Assembly (NCBI GenBank): GCA_014859305.1
Contig: JACUUM010000029.1
Coordinates: 1 to 32,996, forward strand
Length of the DNA: 32,996 nt
Direction: 5' to 3'
From: Coriobacteriia bacterium
GTDB lineage: Bacteria > Actinomycetota > Coriobacteriia > Anaerosomatales > Kmv31
The translations under genes and the position numbers were made by a program. Below the pieces are notes generated by a model. That model was not told the origin of the DNA, did no database searches, and was given only the letters and a program-made list of their open reading frames with translations. Every line of letters starts with the position of its first letter. Within the stretch, counting starts at the first letter, position 1. Below are positions 22,505 to 29,685 of this stretch, piece after piece.

Positions 22505-22942
22505 TCAGCGTCCGCCGAAGACGTGCTCGAGCGCGTACGCGTGCGACCGCTCGTCCGCGAGGTGCCGCGCGAGCAGGCCGTCGAGGTCGCCCACTTCGCC
22601 GCTCGCCAGCGCGTCCTCGTACTGGCCGGCGGCGAACCGCTCGGTCACCAGCACCTCGCGCAGCGTCTCCGAGCGTCCCTCCGCCGCGTCCAGGGCTGCC
22701 GTCCTGGCGCCGACGCTCTCCCGGAAGTCCTCGGGCAGGCCCGATCCCGGCCGGCGGTGGAGCAGCTCCAGCGCGTCGTCGAGCTCGCGCACGTGCCGCT
22801 CGTGGTCGTCGGCGATCCGCCGTACCCGCGCCTCGAGCGCCTCGTCGTCGGCCCGGCCGGCGACGCCCTCCACCGACCGGGTCGCGCTGTCCTCCAGGTG
22901 CCGCAGCATCGCCAGACGACGGCCCCTCGCGGCTCTGGTCAT
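22505..22942 (-). CDS. DUF2383/ferritin-like protein (copy 4)
   Basis: A 145-residue helical protein with DDHERHVREL, TERFAAGQYEDAL and ADERSHAYALEH. It keeps the ExxH pair in helix four, as copy 1 does, so it is a candidate metal binder. The N-terminus is basic (MTRAARGRRLAM). ATG 22942 follows GAGGAGGTGG. A sigma-B-like box pair lies 40-65 nt upstream. Confidence 0.7.
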   Translation of the reverse strand: MTRAARGRRLAMLRHLEDSATRSVEGVAGRADDEALEARVRRIADDHERHVRELDDALELLHRRPGSGLPEDFRESVGARTAALDAAEGRSETLREVLVTERFAAGQYEDALASGEVGDLDGLLARHLADERSHAYALEHVFGGR

Positions 22943-22981
22943 CGGCACCACCTCCTCGTCGGTCCTCGCCTCGCAGGGCGG

Positions 22982-23007
22982 GTACCCGCGCGCGGGGCGG
23001 CGGTAAC
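22982..23007 (-). promoter_or_regulatory. Sigma-B-like promoter candidate for ferritin-like copy 4
   Basis: On the minus strand GTTA (23007-23004), 16 nt, GGGTAC (22987-22982). The arrangement is nearly the same as upstream of copy 2. Confidence 0.5.
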
Positions 23008-23049
23008 CGGCGCGACGTGCCCTCCCCGGACATCCGCGTCCGGCGGGTC

Positions 23050-23055
23050 GGGTAT
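23050..23055 (+). promoter_or_regulatory. GGGTAT box upstream of LGLYGQ-family copy 2
   Basis: GGGTATCAAAC lies 31 nt before the ATG at 23087. No good -35 partner is visible. Confidence 0.35.
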
Positions 23056-23086
23056 CAAACCGGTGATGATCCTGGAAGGAGAGGCC

Positions 23087-23812
23087 ATGACCCCCCTCGC
23101 CCGCACCGCCGCCCCGGCAGCCGCCCTTGCGGCCGTCGCGCTCGCGTGCGCCCTCGCGGCGCCCGCTCCGGCGTACGCCCACGTTCCGGTGCTGGAGCCC
23201 TCCCGCTCCTCCGACGAGGTCGGCCGCCCGAGCGAGCCGTATCCCGGCGCCGTGGGGGTCCGCGCGCCGGAGGTCTCCCTGGCCGTCTACGGCTACCTCG
23301 CCGAGGACGAGCTGTTCGACGTCTACGACTTCACGCCCTCGGAGCCCGTCTCGACACACGTGTCGATCCTCGTCCCCGCCGAGGAGGACCTCGGCCGTTT
23401 CCGCCCGGTGGTGACGGTCGAGCGCGCGACGGGCACGGGGGCGCGCCTCGTGGCGGAGGCGGCCAGCCCGCCGAGGCGCGAGACGTTCTTCGAGCCGTTC
23501 ACGCTGCAGACGCTGTACCGCGGCGAGGAGGCGACGGTCACGCTCGAGGCCGGACAGCGCTACTACCTGCGCGTCTCGCCCGGATCCGGGGGCAGGCGCA
23601 CCGGCCCCTATGTCGTGGCGTTCAGCGGGCCGGAGCGTTTCGGCGCAGGGGACGCCGTCCGCACGCTCGTCCGCGTGCCGAGGATCGTGCTGGGCCTCTA
23701 CGGCCAGGCGGCCTTCGACCCCGTGCCGCTGTTGGTCCTCGGCGCCGTGCTCGCGATCGGCGCGGGCATCCTCATCGCGATCCGCAGACGGGCGGGTTCG
23801 CGAAGCCGCTAG
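23087..23812 (+). CDS. Membrane-anchored beta-sandwich protein, LGLYGQ family (copy 2)
   Basis: A 241-residue protein. A signal peptide (AALAAVALACALAAPAPAYA) is followed by an extracytoplasmic domain: VYGYLAEDELFDVYDF, TVTLEAGQRYYLRVSPG, GPYVVAFSG. Then VPRIVLGLYGQ leads to a membrane helix (PLLVLGAVLAIGAGILIAI) and a short basic cytoplasmic tail, RRRAGSRSR. It pairs with the copy at 16269 motif by motif. The layout is a single-pass surface protein facing outward. ATG 23087 has GGAAGGAGAGG upstream. The VOC protein gene follows after 72 bp. Confidence 0.75.
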   Translation: MTPLARTAAPAAALAAVALACALAAPAPAYAHVPVLEPSRSSDEVGRPSEPYPGAVGVRAPEVSLAVYGYLAEDELFDVYDFTPSEPVSTHVSILVPAEEDLGRFRPVVTVERATGTGARLVAEAASPPRRETFFEPFTLQTLYRGEEATVTLEAGQRYYLRVSPGSGGRRTGPYVVAFSGPERFGAGDAVRTLVRVPRIVLGLYGQAAFDPVPLLVLGAVLAIGAGILIAIRRRAGSRSR

Positions 23813-23884
23813 GGGAATATCCACCGTGTGGCCCTCGCGCCCGTCCCCCGACGCGCGCGGGCAGCCCCGAGCCGAGGAGGAGCC

Positions 23885-24610
23885 ATGGGGAGAGTGGTGC
23901 ATTTCGAGATCTACACCGACGAGACCGCCAAGGTGACCGAGTTCTACCGGTCGGTCTTCGGCTGGCACATCGAGTCCTGGTCGGGGCCCTTCGAGTACCA
24001 CCTGGTCGGCACCGGCCCCCGCGAGCAGATCGGCATCGACGGCGCCATCGCGCCGTTCGGCGTGGCCGGCGATCAGCGCGTCGCGCTGACCGTCGACGTG
24101 CCGGACCTGGACGACGCGATCATGCGGGCGGTGGACTCCGGGGCGGAGGTCGTCGCAGGGAAGAGCGAGGTCCCGCGGATCGGGTGGGTCGCGTACATGC
24201 GCGACCCGGGCGGGACGGTCTTCTCGATGATGCAGCCCATGCCCGAGGCGGCCGAGGCCGCCGGCGCGGGGCGAGACGTGTGGACGGAGTTCGGAGACAG
24301 CCTTCGGGAGCTCGGCGACACGGTCTCCAAGGCGTTCTCCGGCGCCGCGGGTTCCCCGCAGGCGCAGCGCGCGCGGGTGGAGGCGGAACGTGCCGCACGC
24401 GGCATCCGTGACGCGTCGGTCGACGCGGCCGACAAGGCACGCCCGCACGTGATCTCCGCGCTGGACCGCGTGAGCGTGGAGCTCGGCAACCTGGCCGCCC
24501 GCCTGCGCCGCGAGGAGGCGGGCGAGGCGACGCAGGCCCCGCCGTCATCGGAAGGCGAGGGGCGCGGCGCTACCGGCGAGGGACCCGCTCCTCCACCCGA
24601 CGAGTACTAG
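23885..24610 (+). CDS. VOC-fold protein with amphipathic helical tail
   Basis: A 241-residue protein. Residues 1-120 are a VOC (glyoxalase/bleomycin-resistance) fold: VVHFEIYTDETAKVTEFYR, FGWHIESW, VDVPDLDDAIMRAVDSG, VAYMRDPGGTVFSMMQP. The metal-ligand positions are only partly clear (His in VHFEI, Gln and Glu elsewhere). Residues about 135-240 are helical, rich in Ala, Arg and Glu (WTEFGDSLRELGDTVSKAF), like amphipathic tails of actinobacterial proteins, and end in a disordered acidic segment. The fusion is unusual. ATG 23885 follows GAGGAGG. Its 3' end overlaps the convergent membrane gene by 41 nt. Confidence 0.75.
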   Translation: MGRVVHFEIYTDETAKVTEFYRSVFGWHIESWSGPFEYHLVGTGPREQIGIDGAIAPFGVAGDQRVALTVDVPDLDDAIMRAVDSGAEVVAGKSEVPRIGWVAYMRDPGGTVFSMMQPMPEAAEAAGAGRDVWTEFGDSLRELGDTVSKAFSGAAGSPQAQRARVEAERAARGIRDASVDAADKARPHVISALDRVSVELGNLAARLRREEAGEATQAPPSSEGEGRGATGEGPAPPPDEY

Positions 24611-25046
24611 CGCCGGCGGCTGCGGCGCCCCGCGCGGCGGACAGCGGGCAGGGCAACTCGCAGGTGGGGCAGACCTTGGTGCCGTAGGACCACAGCGCGA
24701 ACGCAGCATAACCCAGCGCCACGAACCCGAAGACGCGGTCGTAGATGAAGACCGCGATCAGCAGCGCGCCCACCATCAGCGGGAACGACGTGTAGAACGC
24801 CGGCCTCTCCCAGCCGCGGAAGCCCGGCTCGGCGCCCGCGGGCGGCCGCCCGATGGGGTGCCCCGGGCAATCCCTCTGCCGGCAGAATGCGCACATGCGC
24901 AGCCGGTGGAGGACCATCCAGACGACCACGAGGTACACGGGTGCGACGACGGCCAGCGGCCAGAACACGTGCGCGGCGGCGAACGTCCCGAGCCCGAACA
25001 GCGCGGTCACCGTCCCGTACGACAGCATGAATCGCGTCCGCCCCAT
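24570..25046 (-). CDS. Cysteine-rich four-helix membrane protein
   Basis: A 158-residue protein with about four hydrophobic segments (TVTALFGLGTFAAAHVFWPL, LAVVAPVYLVVVWMVLHRL, TSFPLMVGALLIAVFIYDRV, GFVALGYAAFALWSY). After the second comes CAFCRQRDCPGH and after the fourth CPTCELPCPLS, matching clusters that could bind a metal or form disulfides. The duplicated TM-TM-Cys unit suggests an internal repeat. I recognise no family. ATG 25046 has GGGAGG upstream and a GGGTAT box 30 nt before. Confidence 0.7.
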   Translation of the reverse strand: MGRTRFMLSYGTVTALFGLGTFAAAHVFWPLAVVAPVYLVVVWMVLHRLRMCAFCRQRDCPGHPIGRPPAGAEPGFRGWERPAFYTSFPLMVGALLIAVFIYDRVFGFVALGYAAFALWSYGTKVCPTCELPCPLSAARGAAAAGASTRRVEERVPRR

Positions 25047-25075
25047 GGTTGCCTCCCTTCGTCGCTCGCGTGTTC

Positions 25076-25081
25076 ATACCC
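25076..25081 (-). promoter_or_regulatory. GGGTAT box for the cysteine-rich membrane gene
   Basis: GGGTAT on the minus strand 30 nt upstream of the ATG. A GTCA lies 18 nt further upstream, slightly too far for sigma-B. Confidence 0.35.
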
Positions 25082-25155
25082 GCGCCGCCCGAGGGGGCTT
25101 GACCCCGGCTCGCGCCCCCCGCCACACTCTGTGTCGCCCCCTGCGGAAGGAACGC

Positions 25156-27414
25156 GTGCACCTCCGTCGTGCCAACCGGAACCGCCGGCTACGCAGCGGC
25201 GCTCTCGTCTTCGCGCTCGCCTCGGCTCTCGCGCTGCCGGCTCCCGCGGCCGCGGGCGCTCCTCGGCCGTTCTTCGTCCGCGACGGGGCCAAGGAGGCCT
25301 TCTACCTCGATTTCGCGATCCGGCCCCAGGCGCTCACCGTCGGCGAGCGCACGTTCGTGGCGTACCAGGGTCCGGGGCTGCACCCCTACGTGGCGGAGTA
25401 CCGGCACGACACGCGCGCGTGGCGCGGGCCGGTGCGCGTGGGACAGAGCTCTCTCGCCGGCGACACGCACGGCGCTCCCGCGTTGGCGGTGGATTCCGGC
25501 GGGTACGTCCACGTGTTCTACGGCCCGCACCACGACCCGATGCGTCACGCTCGCTCAGAGCGCCCGCTCGACATCGGCGCCTGGCTCGCGATGCCCGAGA
25601 TCGGCTCGAGCACGACCTACCCCCAGCCGGTCGTGAGAGCCGACGGCACGCTGGAGCTGTTCATGCGCGAGCAGCTCCCCGGGCAGGGGCAGTGCTGGAC
25701 GTCACGGACCTCGCCCGACGGGGGACGCACATGGTCCGCGCCCTTGCGGGTGCTGGCCTCCTCGGGCGAGAACCTCTGGTACGCCGGCTTCGCCGCAGGG
25801 CAGGACGGTACGGTGGCGTGCGCGTTCGTCCGCGTGGACTTCGCCGCCTACCGCGATCGGGCCAAGTGGGCCCGGTACGACCTGCACTTCCTCCGCCGAG
25901 GGACGGACGGGGTCTGGCGCGACGCCGGCGGCGCCGCTCCCGCCCTGCCGGTCAAGCCGGGCTCCGGCGCGGCGCTGGCCTGCCGGGTCGTCTCCTCGGG
26001 CAGCCGCTACGTCAACCAGCCCACGCCGCGGATCGCCGCGGACGGCACCCCCGGCGTGCTCTACCTCACGGGCTCGGGTTCCGGTCCGGCGTCGTACGCG
26101 TGGCGGTTCTCGCGCTACGACGGCGCCGGGTGGGTCGACGGGCCCATCGCTGAGACCGACCACTTCTTCGACTCCGGCACGCTGCGCGCTCCTTCGACCG
26201 GAGGCTTCGAGGCGGTCGTCGTGACGGGGGGCAGCGCGGGAGACGGGGGCGGCGACCGCACGTACCAGGACCGCGGGGGCGGGATCCGCCGGTGGTCGTC
26301 GGTCGACGGGGAGGCCTGGCAGGGCGGCGAGCTTCTCTCGCCCGCCGAGCCCGGCACGCTGTACAACCAGCCGCAAGCCGCCGAGGGGGACGATTCCTCG
26401 GTGGTGTTCATGGAGTGGCGCAACGGAGCCTCCATCGAGGCGAACCGGCTGTTCCTCATCACCCCGGAGGGCTTCGCCTCCCGCGAGCAGAAGCCCGTCG
26501 CTTCCCGGCTCGCGGGCGCCGACCGCACGAAGACGTCCGTGCGCGTCTCGCGCAAGTCGTTCCCCAACGGCGCGCAGACCGTGGTCGTGGCTTCGGGCGA
26601 GACGTTCCCCGACGCGCTCGTCGCCGGCCCGCTGGCGGTCGCGCTCGACGCGCCGATCCTGCTGACGCCGCGCACGCGCCTCCCCTCCGCGCTCGCCGAC
26701 GAGATCGCCAGACTCGGCGCGAGGAAGGCGGTCGTCGTCGGCGGCGGCCCGGCGGTGGACAGCTCCGTGGCGAGGCGGCTCGACTCGCTCAGGGGCGTCA
26801 GCGTGGAGCGGATCGCCGGGAGGGACCGGTACGAGACCGCGGCGAAGGTGGCTGTGCGTCTGAGGGCGTTGTCGGGCCGCCCCGATCGCGTGTTCGTCGC
26901 GAGCGGCGAGGGCTTCGCCGACGCGCTGTCGGCCGGCCCTCTCGCCGCCGCTGAAGGCGCGCCGATCCTGCTCACGCGGCCAAGCTCGCTGCCGGGCGTC
27001 ACGCGCGAGGCGGTGGCGGCGAGCCGCGCGGGAAGCACGCTCGTGGTGGGAGGCTCCGCCGCCGTGAGCGAGAGCGTGCTGCGGCGGCTGCCATCCCCGC
27101 GGCGGGTGGGCGGGCGCGATCGTTACGAGACCTCGCGTCTGCTCGCCGAGCTCGCGCTCGCCGAGGGGTTCCTGCCGCTTCGCGCGCTCGCGGCCTCGGG
27201 GGCCTCGTACCCCGACGGCCTCGCGGCGTCCACCCTGGGCGCGCGTCTCCGCGCCCCGCTCGTCCTGACGCCGCCGGCCGGCCGTGACCGGCAGGCGACC
27301 GCGCTGCTGCGCTCGCTTCGCGGCGAGTTGCTCGACCTCTACGTGATCGGCGGCGAGGCGGCGGTGGGCGACCCGCGCTGGCGCGAGCTGCGCGCCGCGG
27401 CTTTCGGCGGGTGA
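25156..27414 (+). CDS. Secreted BNR-repeat protein with three cell-wall-binding-2 repeats
   Basis: A 752-residue surface protein. A basic start and signal peptide (GALVFALASALALPAPAAA) lead to a beta-propeller-like region at about 45-430 resembling BNR_4 sialidase-type proteins: FYLDFAIRPQALTVGERTFV, GDTHGAPALAVDSGGYVHVF, DGGRTWSAPLRV, YNQPQAAEGDDSSVVFMEWR. Residues about 450-750 are three cell-wall-binding-2 repeats, marked by RLAGADRTKT, RIAGRDRYETA and RVGGRDRYETS, each followed by a VASGE-FPDAL-like strand. These anchor proteins to the cell wall by polymer binding. Hydrolase residues are not evident, so it may bind rather than cut glycans. GTG 25156 has GGAAGGAA. Confidence 0.85.
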   Translation: MHLRRANRNRRLRSGALVFALASALALPAPAAAGAPRPFFVRDGAKEAFYLDFAIRPQALTVGERTFVAYQGPGLHPYVAEYRHDTRAWRGPVRVGQSSLAGDTHGAPALAVDSGGYVHVFYGPHHDPMRHARSERPLDIGAWLAMPEIGSSTTYPQPVVRADGTLELFMREQLPGQGQCWTSRTSPDGGRTWSAPLRVLASSGENLWYAGFAAGQDGTVACAFVRVDFAAYRDRAKWARYDLHFLRRGTDGVWRDAGGAAPALPVKPGSGAALACRVVSSGSRYVNQPTPRIAADGTPGVLYLTGSGSGPASYAWRFSRYDGAGWVDGPIAETDHFFDSGTLRAPSTGGFEAVVVTGGSAGDGGGDRTYQDRGGGIRRWSSVDGEAWQGGELLSPAEPGTLYNQPQAAEGDDSSVVFMEWRNGASIEANRLFLITPEGFASREQKPVASRLAGADRTKTSVRVSRKSFPNGAQTVVVASGETFPDALVAGPLAVALDAPILLTPRTRLPSALADEIARLGARKAVVVGGGPAVDSSVARRLDSLRGVSVERIAGRDRYETAAKVAVRLRALSGRPDRVFVASGEGFADALSAGPLAAAEGAPILLTRPSSLPGVTREAVAASRAGSTLVVGGSAAVSESVLRRLPSPRRVGGRDRYETSRLLAELALAEGFLPLRALAASGASYPDGLAASTLGARLRAPLVLTPPAGRDRQATALLRSLRGELLDLYVIGGEAAVGDPRWRELRAAAFGG

Positions 27415-27431
27415 CGAGCGGGCGCCCGGCG

Positions 27432-28073
27432 TCACCGCCTCAGCAGCTTCGCCTCGAGCACCATGCCCTCCATGCGCCGCCGCGACTCGGCGAAGCGCAG
27501 GCCGTGCGGCTCGAACAGCTCGACGACGCGCTCCTCGGTGAGCGGCGAGTGCGACACCGCCGCCCGTGCCCATCCCGACGGCCCCGAGACGTCCTCTCCG
27601 GCGGCCCGCCTCTCCTCCAGGTGGCGGTCCATGCGCGCCGGCGTCATCAGGGGCGTCGGCTCGTGCAGGGCGACGAGCCCGCCCGAGCGCGTGACGCGCG
27701 CCATCTCCTCGGCCGCCCGCGGCTGATCGGAGACGAGGTAGAGCACCGAGGACGTGGTCGCGAGGTCGAAGGTGACCTCCGCGTAGGGCAGCTCCTCGGC
27801 CCGGGCGACCCGGAAGGCGCAGTTCGCCGGCGTCGAGGCGGCGCACTTCTCCCTCGCGCGCTCCACCATCCTCGGGGAGACGTCGATGCCTTCCACACGC
27901 GCCACCCGGCTCGCCAGCGTCAACGAGAGGTTGCCCGCGCCGCAGCCGATGTCCAGAGCGGTCCAGGACGGCCGGGGGCCGATGAAGGCGATGAACTCCT
28001 CCATGACCCGCCTGCCCCACTCGGACTGCCGCATCCGGTCGAAGAAGTCGACCGATTCGTCGAAGCTCGTCAT
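27432..28073 (-). CDS. Class I SAM-dependent methyltransferase
   Basis: A 213-residue methyltransferase of the type-11 group. Motif I is ALDIGCGAGNLSLTLA, the acidic residue ending strand two is in VEGIDVSPRM, and motif IV is FDLATTSSVLYLV. The C-terminal part (VVELFEPHGLRFAESRR) forms the remaining strands. The substrate is unknown; the neighbours give no pathway. ATG 28073 begins TSFDESVDFFDRM. It converges on the BNR protein gene with 17 bp between. Confidence 0.82.
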   Translation of the reverse strand: MTSFDESVDFFDRMRQSEWGRRVMEEFIAFIGPRPSWTALDIGCGAGNLSLTLASRVARVEGIDVSPRMVERAREKCAASTPANCAFRVARAEELPYAEVTFDLATTSSVLYLVSDQPRAAEEMARVTRSGGLVALHEPTPLMTPARMDRHLEERRAAGEDVSGPSGWARAAVSHSPLTEERVVELFEPHGLRFAESRRRMEGMVLEAKLLRR

Positions 28074-28148
28074 CTCCGCTCCGATCCCCTCTCGCCTGTC
28101 AGGTGGCTGGAAGGTAGATGCCCCTTGCGCGGCCGCGGCAGCGCCGCC

Positions 28149-28154
28149 GGGTAC
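28149..28154 (+). promoter_or_regulatory. GGGTAC box upstream of the TVP38-type gene
   Basis: GGGTACAGA lies 21 nt before GTG 28176. It is close to the GGAAGGAGG ribosome site and has no clear -35 partner. Confidence 0.3.
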
Positions 28155-28175
28155 AGACCTGGAAGGAGGTGGGTC

Positions 28176-28949
28176 GTGGAGCCGGACAGGATGCTGGAAT
28201 GCATGGAGGCCGACGACGGCCTCGATAGGCGGACGCAGCGGCTTCCCTGGCGGTTCGTCGTCCTCGCCACCGCCGTCGCGATGCTGGCGGTGTCGTGGCC
28301 GGTCCTCGGCGTCGGCGAGTCCTTCGAGCGGCTCCAGGGGTGGGTGGCCTCCCTCGGGCTGCTCGGCCCGGTCGCGTACGCAGCGCTCGGCGCCCTCGCC
28401 GTCACCGTCCTCGTGCCGGCCGGGGTCGTGGCCGTCACGGGCGGCGCTCTGTTCGGTCCGGTCGTGGGAACCGTCTCGGTGGCCGTCGCCGTGAACGGCG
28501 CCTCGGCGGCCACCTTCTTGATCGCGCGCTACGTCGCGCGCGACGAGGTGCACGAGAGGCTGTGCCGCCGCCGCGGGTTCCGGCGGCTGGACGGCGCGGT
28601 GGCGGCCAGCGGCCCCCTGGCCGTGGGGTTCGTGCGGTTCGTCCCGGTCTTCCACTTCGGCGTGATGGGCTACGCGCTCGGGTTGACGGCCGTTCCCTTC
28701 GGCACGTACGCGCTCATGACCGGGCTGGCGAGCTTTCCGGGTGTGCTGCTCTACACCGTCGGGTCGGCGGCGATCATAGACCTGCTCACCGGGGAGGGTG
28801 TGTCCGCGCCGCTGGTCGCCGTCGTGGTGGCCGCTCTGGTCGCCGTCGTGGTGGTCTACGTATGGGCACGACGCCGGATGCGGAGACCGGGTGGCGGTAG
28901 GCCGGATGAGGTCTACCGCACGCCGCCGCGAGAGCGCTCCGACCCGTAG
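28176..28949 (+). CDS. TVP38/TMEM64 (DedA-type) membrane protein
   Basis: A 257-residue inner-membrane protein with about six hydrophobic segments. The VTT/SNARE-associated pattern is visible: GALFGPVVGTVSVAVAVNGA, then VGFVRFVPVFHFGVMGYALGLT, then YALMTGLASFPGVLLYTVGS. The family is linked to lipid scrambling and undecaprenyl-phosphate recycling. GTG 28176 follows GGAAGGAGGTGG; the open frame extends upstream but that part is antisense to the methyltransferase. The stop lies inside the convergent channel gene by 37 nt. Confidence 0.85.
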   Translation: MEPDRMLECMEADDGLDRRTQRLPWRFVVLATAVAMLAVSWPVLGVGESFERLQGWVASLGLLGPVAYAALGALAVTVLVPAGVVAVTGGALFGPVVGTVSVAVAVNGASAATFLIARYVARDEVHERLCRRRGFRRLDGAVAASGPLAVGFVRFVPVFHFGVMGYALGLTAVPFGTYALMTGLASFPGVLLYTVGSAAIIDLLTGEGVSAPLVAVVVAALVAVVVVYVWARRRMRRPGGGRPDEVYRTPPRERSDP

Positions 28950-29395
28950 AGGCTGACCAGCCTGGCGACGAAGGTGACCAGGAACACCTGCCCGATCAGC
29001 GCTTCGAGCACCGCGAGGGCCTGCCCCGACTTCGTGAGCGGGGCCAGGTCGCCGTAGCCTGTCGTGGTGAGCGTGACGAAGCTGAAGTACAGGTGATCGG
29101 AGTACTCGTCGGCACGGCCCGCGAAGAGCGGCGCGCCTGCTCGGCCAATGGTCGTGAAGACGAAGGCGAAGACGAGGCCGATGAGCATGTAGACGCACAC
29201 CGCGCCGAGGACGGTGCCCGCCTCCACCCGCGAGTGGTGCGCGATCCTTCGGAGCACCGCGACGGGAGCGGCGAGCAGCAGCGCGCCGGCAAGCGCCTCC
29301 GCGAGCCCCGGAAGAGCCAGGGCGTCGAGTCCCAGCAGGGTGCCGGCCCCGAGTGCGACGAGGGCCGCGGCCAGCGCCGCCGCCGCCGCGCGCAC
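28913..29395 (-). CDS. Two-helix potassium channel
   Basis: A 160-residue membrane protein with an Ion_trans_2 domain. The selectivity filter is TLTTTGYGDL at about 110-119, preceded by the pore helix YFSFV and followed by the inner helix LAVLEALIGQVFLVTFVARL. Two helices precede the outer helix, in an Ala/Leu-rich N-terminus. The GTG at 29395 has no clear ribosome site; an in-frame stop lies about 120 nt upstream and the intervening coding-like residues (FGIIPRIGLQGATTLFALR) have no standard start, so the true start may be further upstream or non-canonical. No cytoplasmic regulatory domain is present. Confidence 0.82.
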   Translation of the reverse strand: MRAAAAALAAALVALGAGTLLGLDALALPGLAEALAGALLLAAPVAVLRRIAHHSRVEAGTVLGAVCVYMLIGLVFAFVFTTIGRAGAPLFAGRADEYSDHLYFSFVTLTTTGYGDLAPLTKSGQALAVLEALIGQVFLVTFVARLVSLYGSERSRGGVR

Positions 29396-29639
29396 GACTC
29401 GGGGGCGAACGCCGGAAGCGCGCAGCGCGAACAGGGTGGTCGCGCCCTGAAGGCCGATGCGGGGGATGATTCCGAACCGGGCCGCGGCGCAATCCTCGGC
29501 GGCCGGTCAGGGATCCGGAGCCCGACGGCCGCCGGCGTTCGCGGCGCTCGGGCTCATGGCGAGAACGAGGGCGGGGGCGTAGAGTGGGTCGCGGACTGCG
29601 ATGAGCATCGCCCGCGCGGCGACCCTCCTCTCTTCCAGG

Positions 29640-29664
29640 GTCAGCCGCGCCGTCAGCGGGGTAC
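29640..29664 (+). promoter_or_regulatory. Sigma-B-like promoter candidate for the B12 radical-SAM gene
   Basis: GTCA (29640-29643), 15 nt, GGGTAC (29659-29664), 22 nt before ATG 29686. Confidence 0.4.
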
Positions 29665-29685
29665 GAAACTCTCGAGGGGGATCAC

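Noticed and set aside
25702-28020. A long minus-strand frame opposite the BNR protein and methyltransferase
   Set aside because: It is antisense to a gene with clear repeats, and its own content is low-complexity.
27432-29492. A single minus-strand protein joining the methyltransferase to the upstream region
   Set aside because: The N-terminal part is an Arg/Pro-rich shadow of the channel and TVP38-type genes. The methyltransferase starts properly at 28073.
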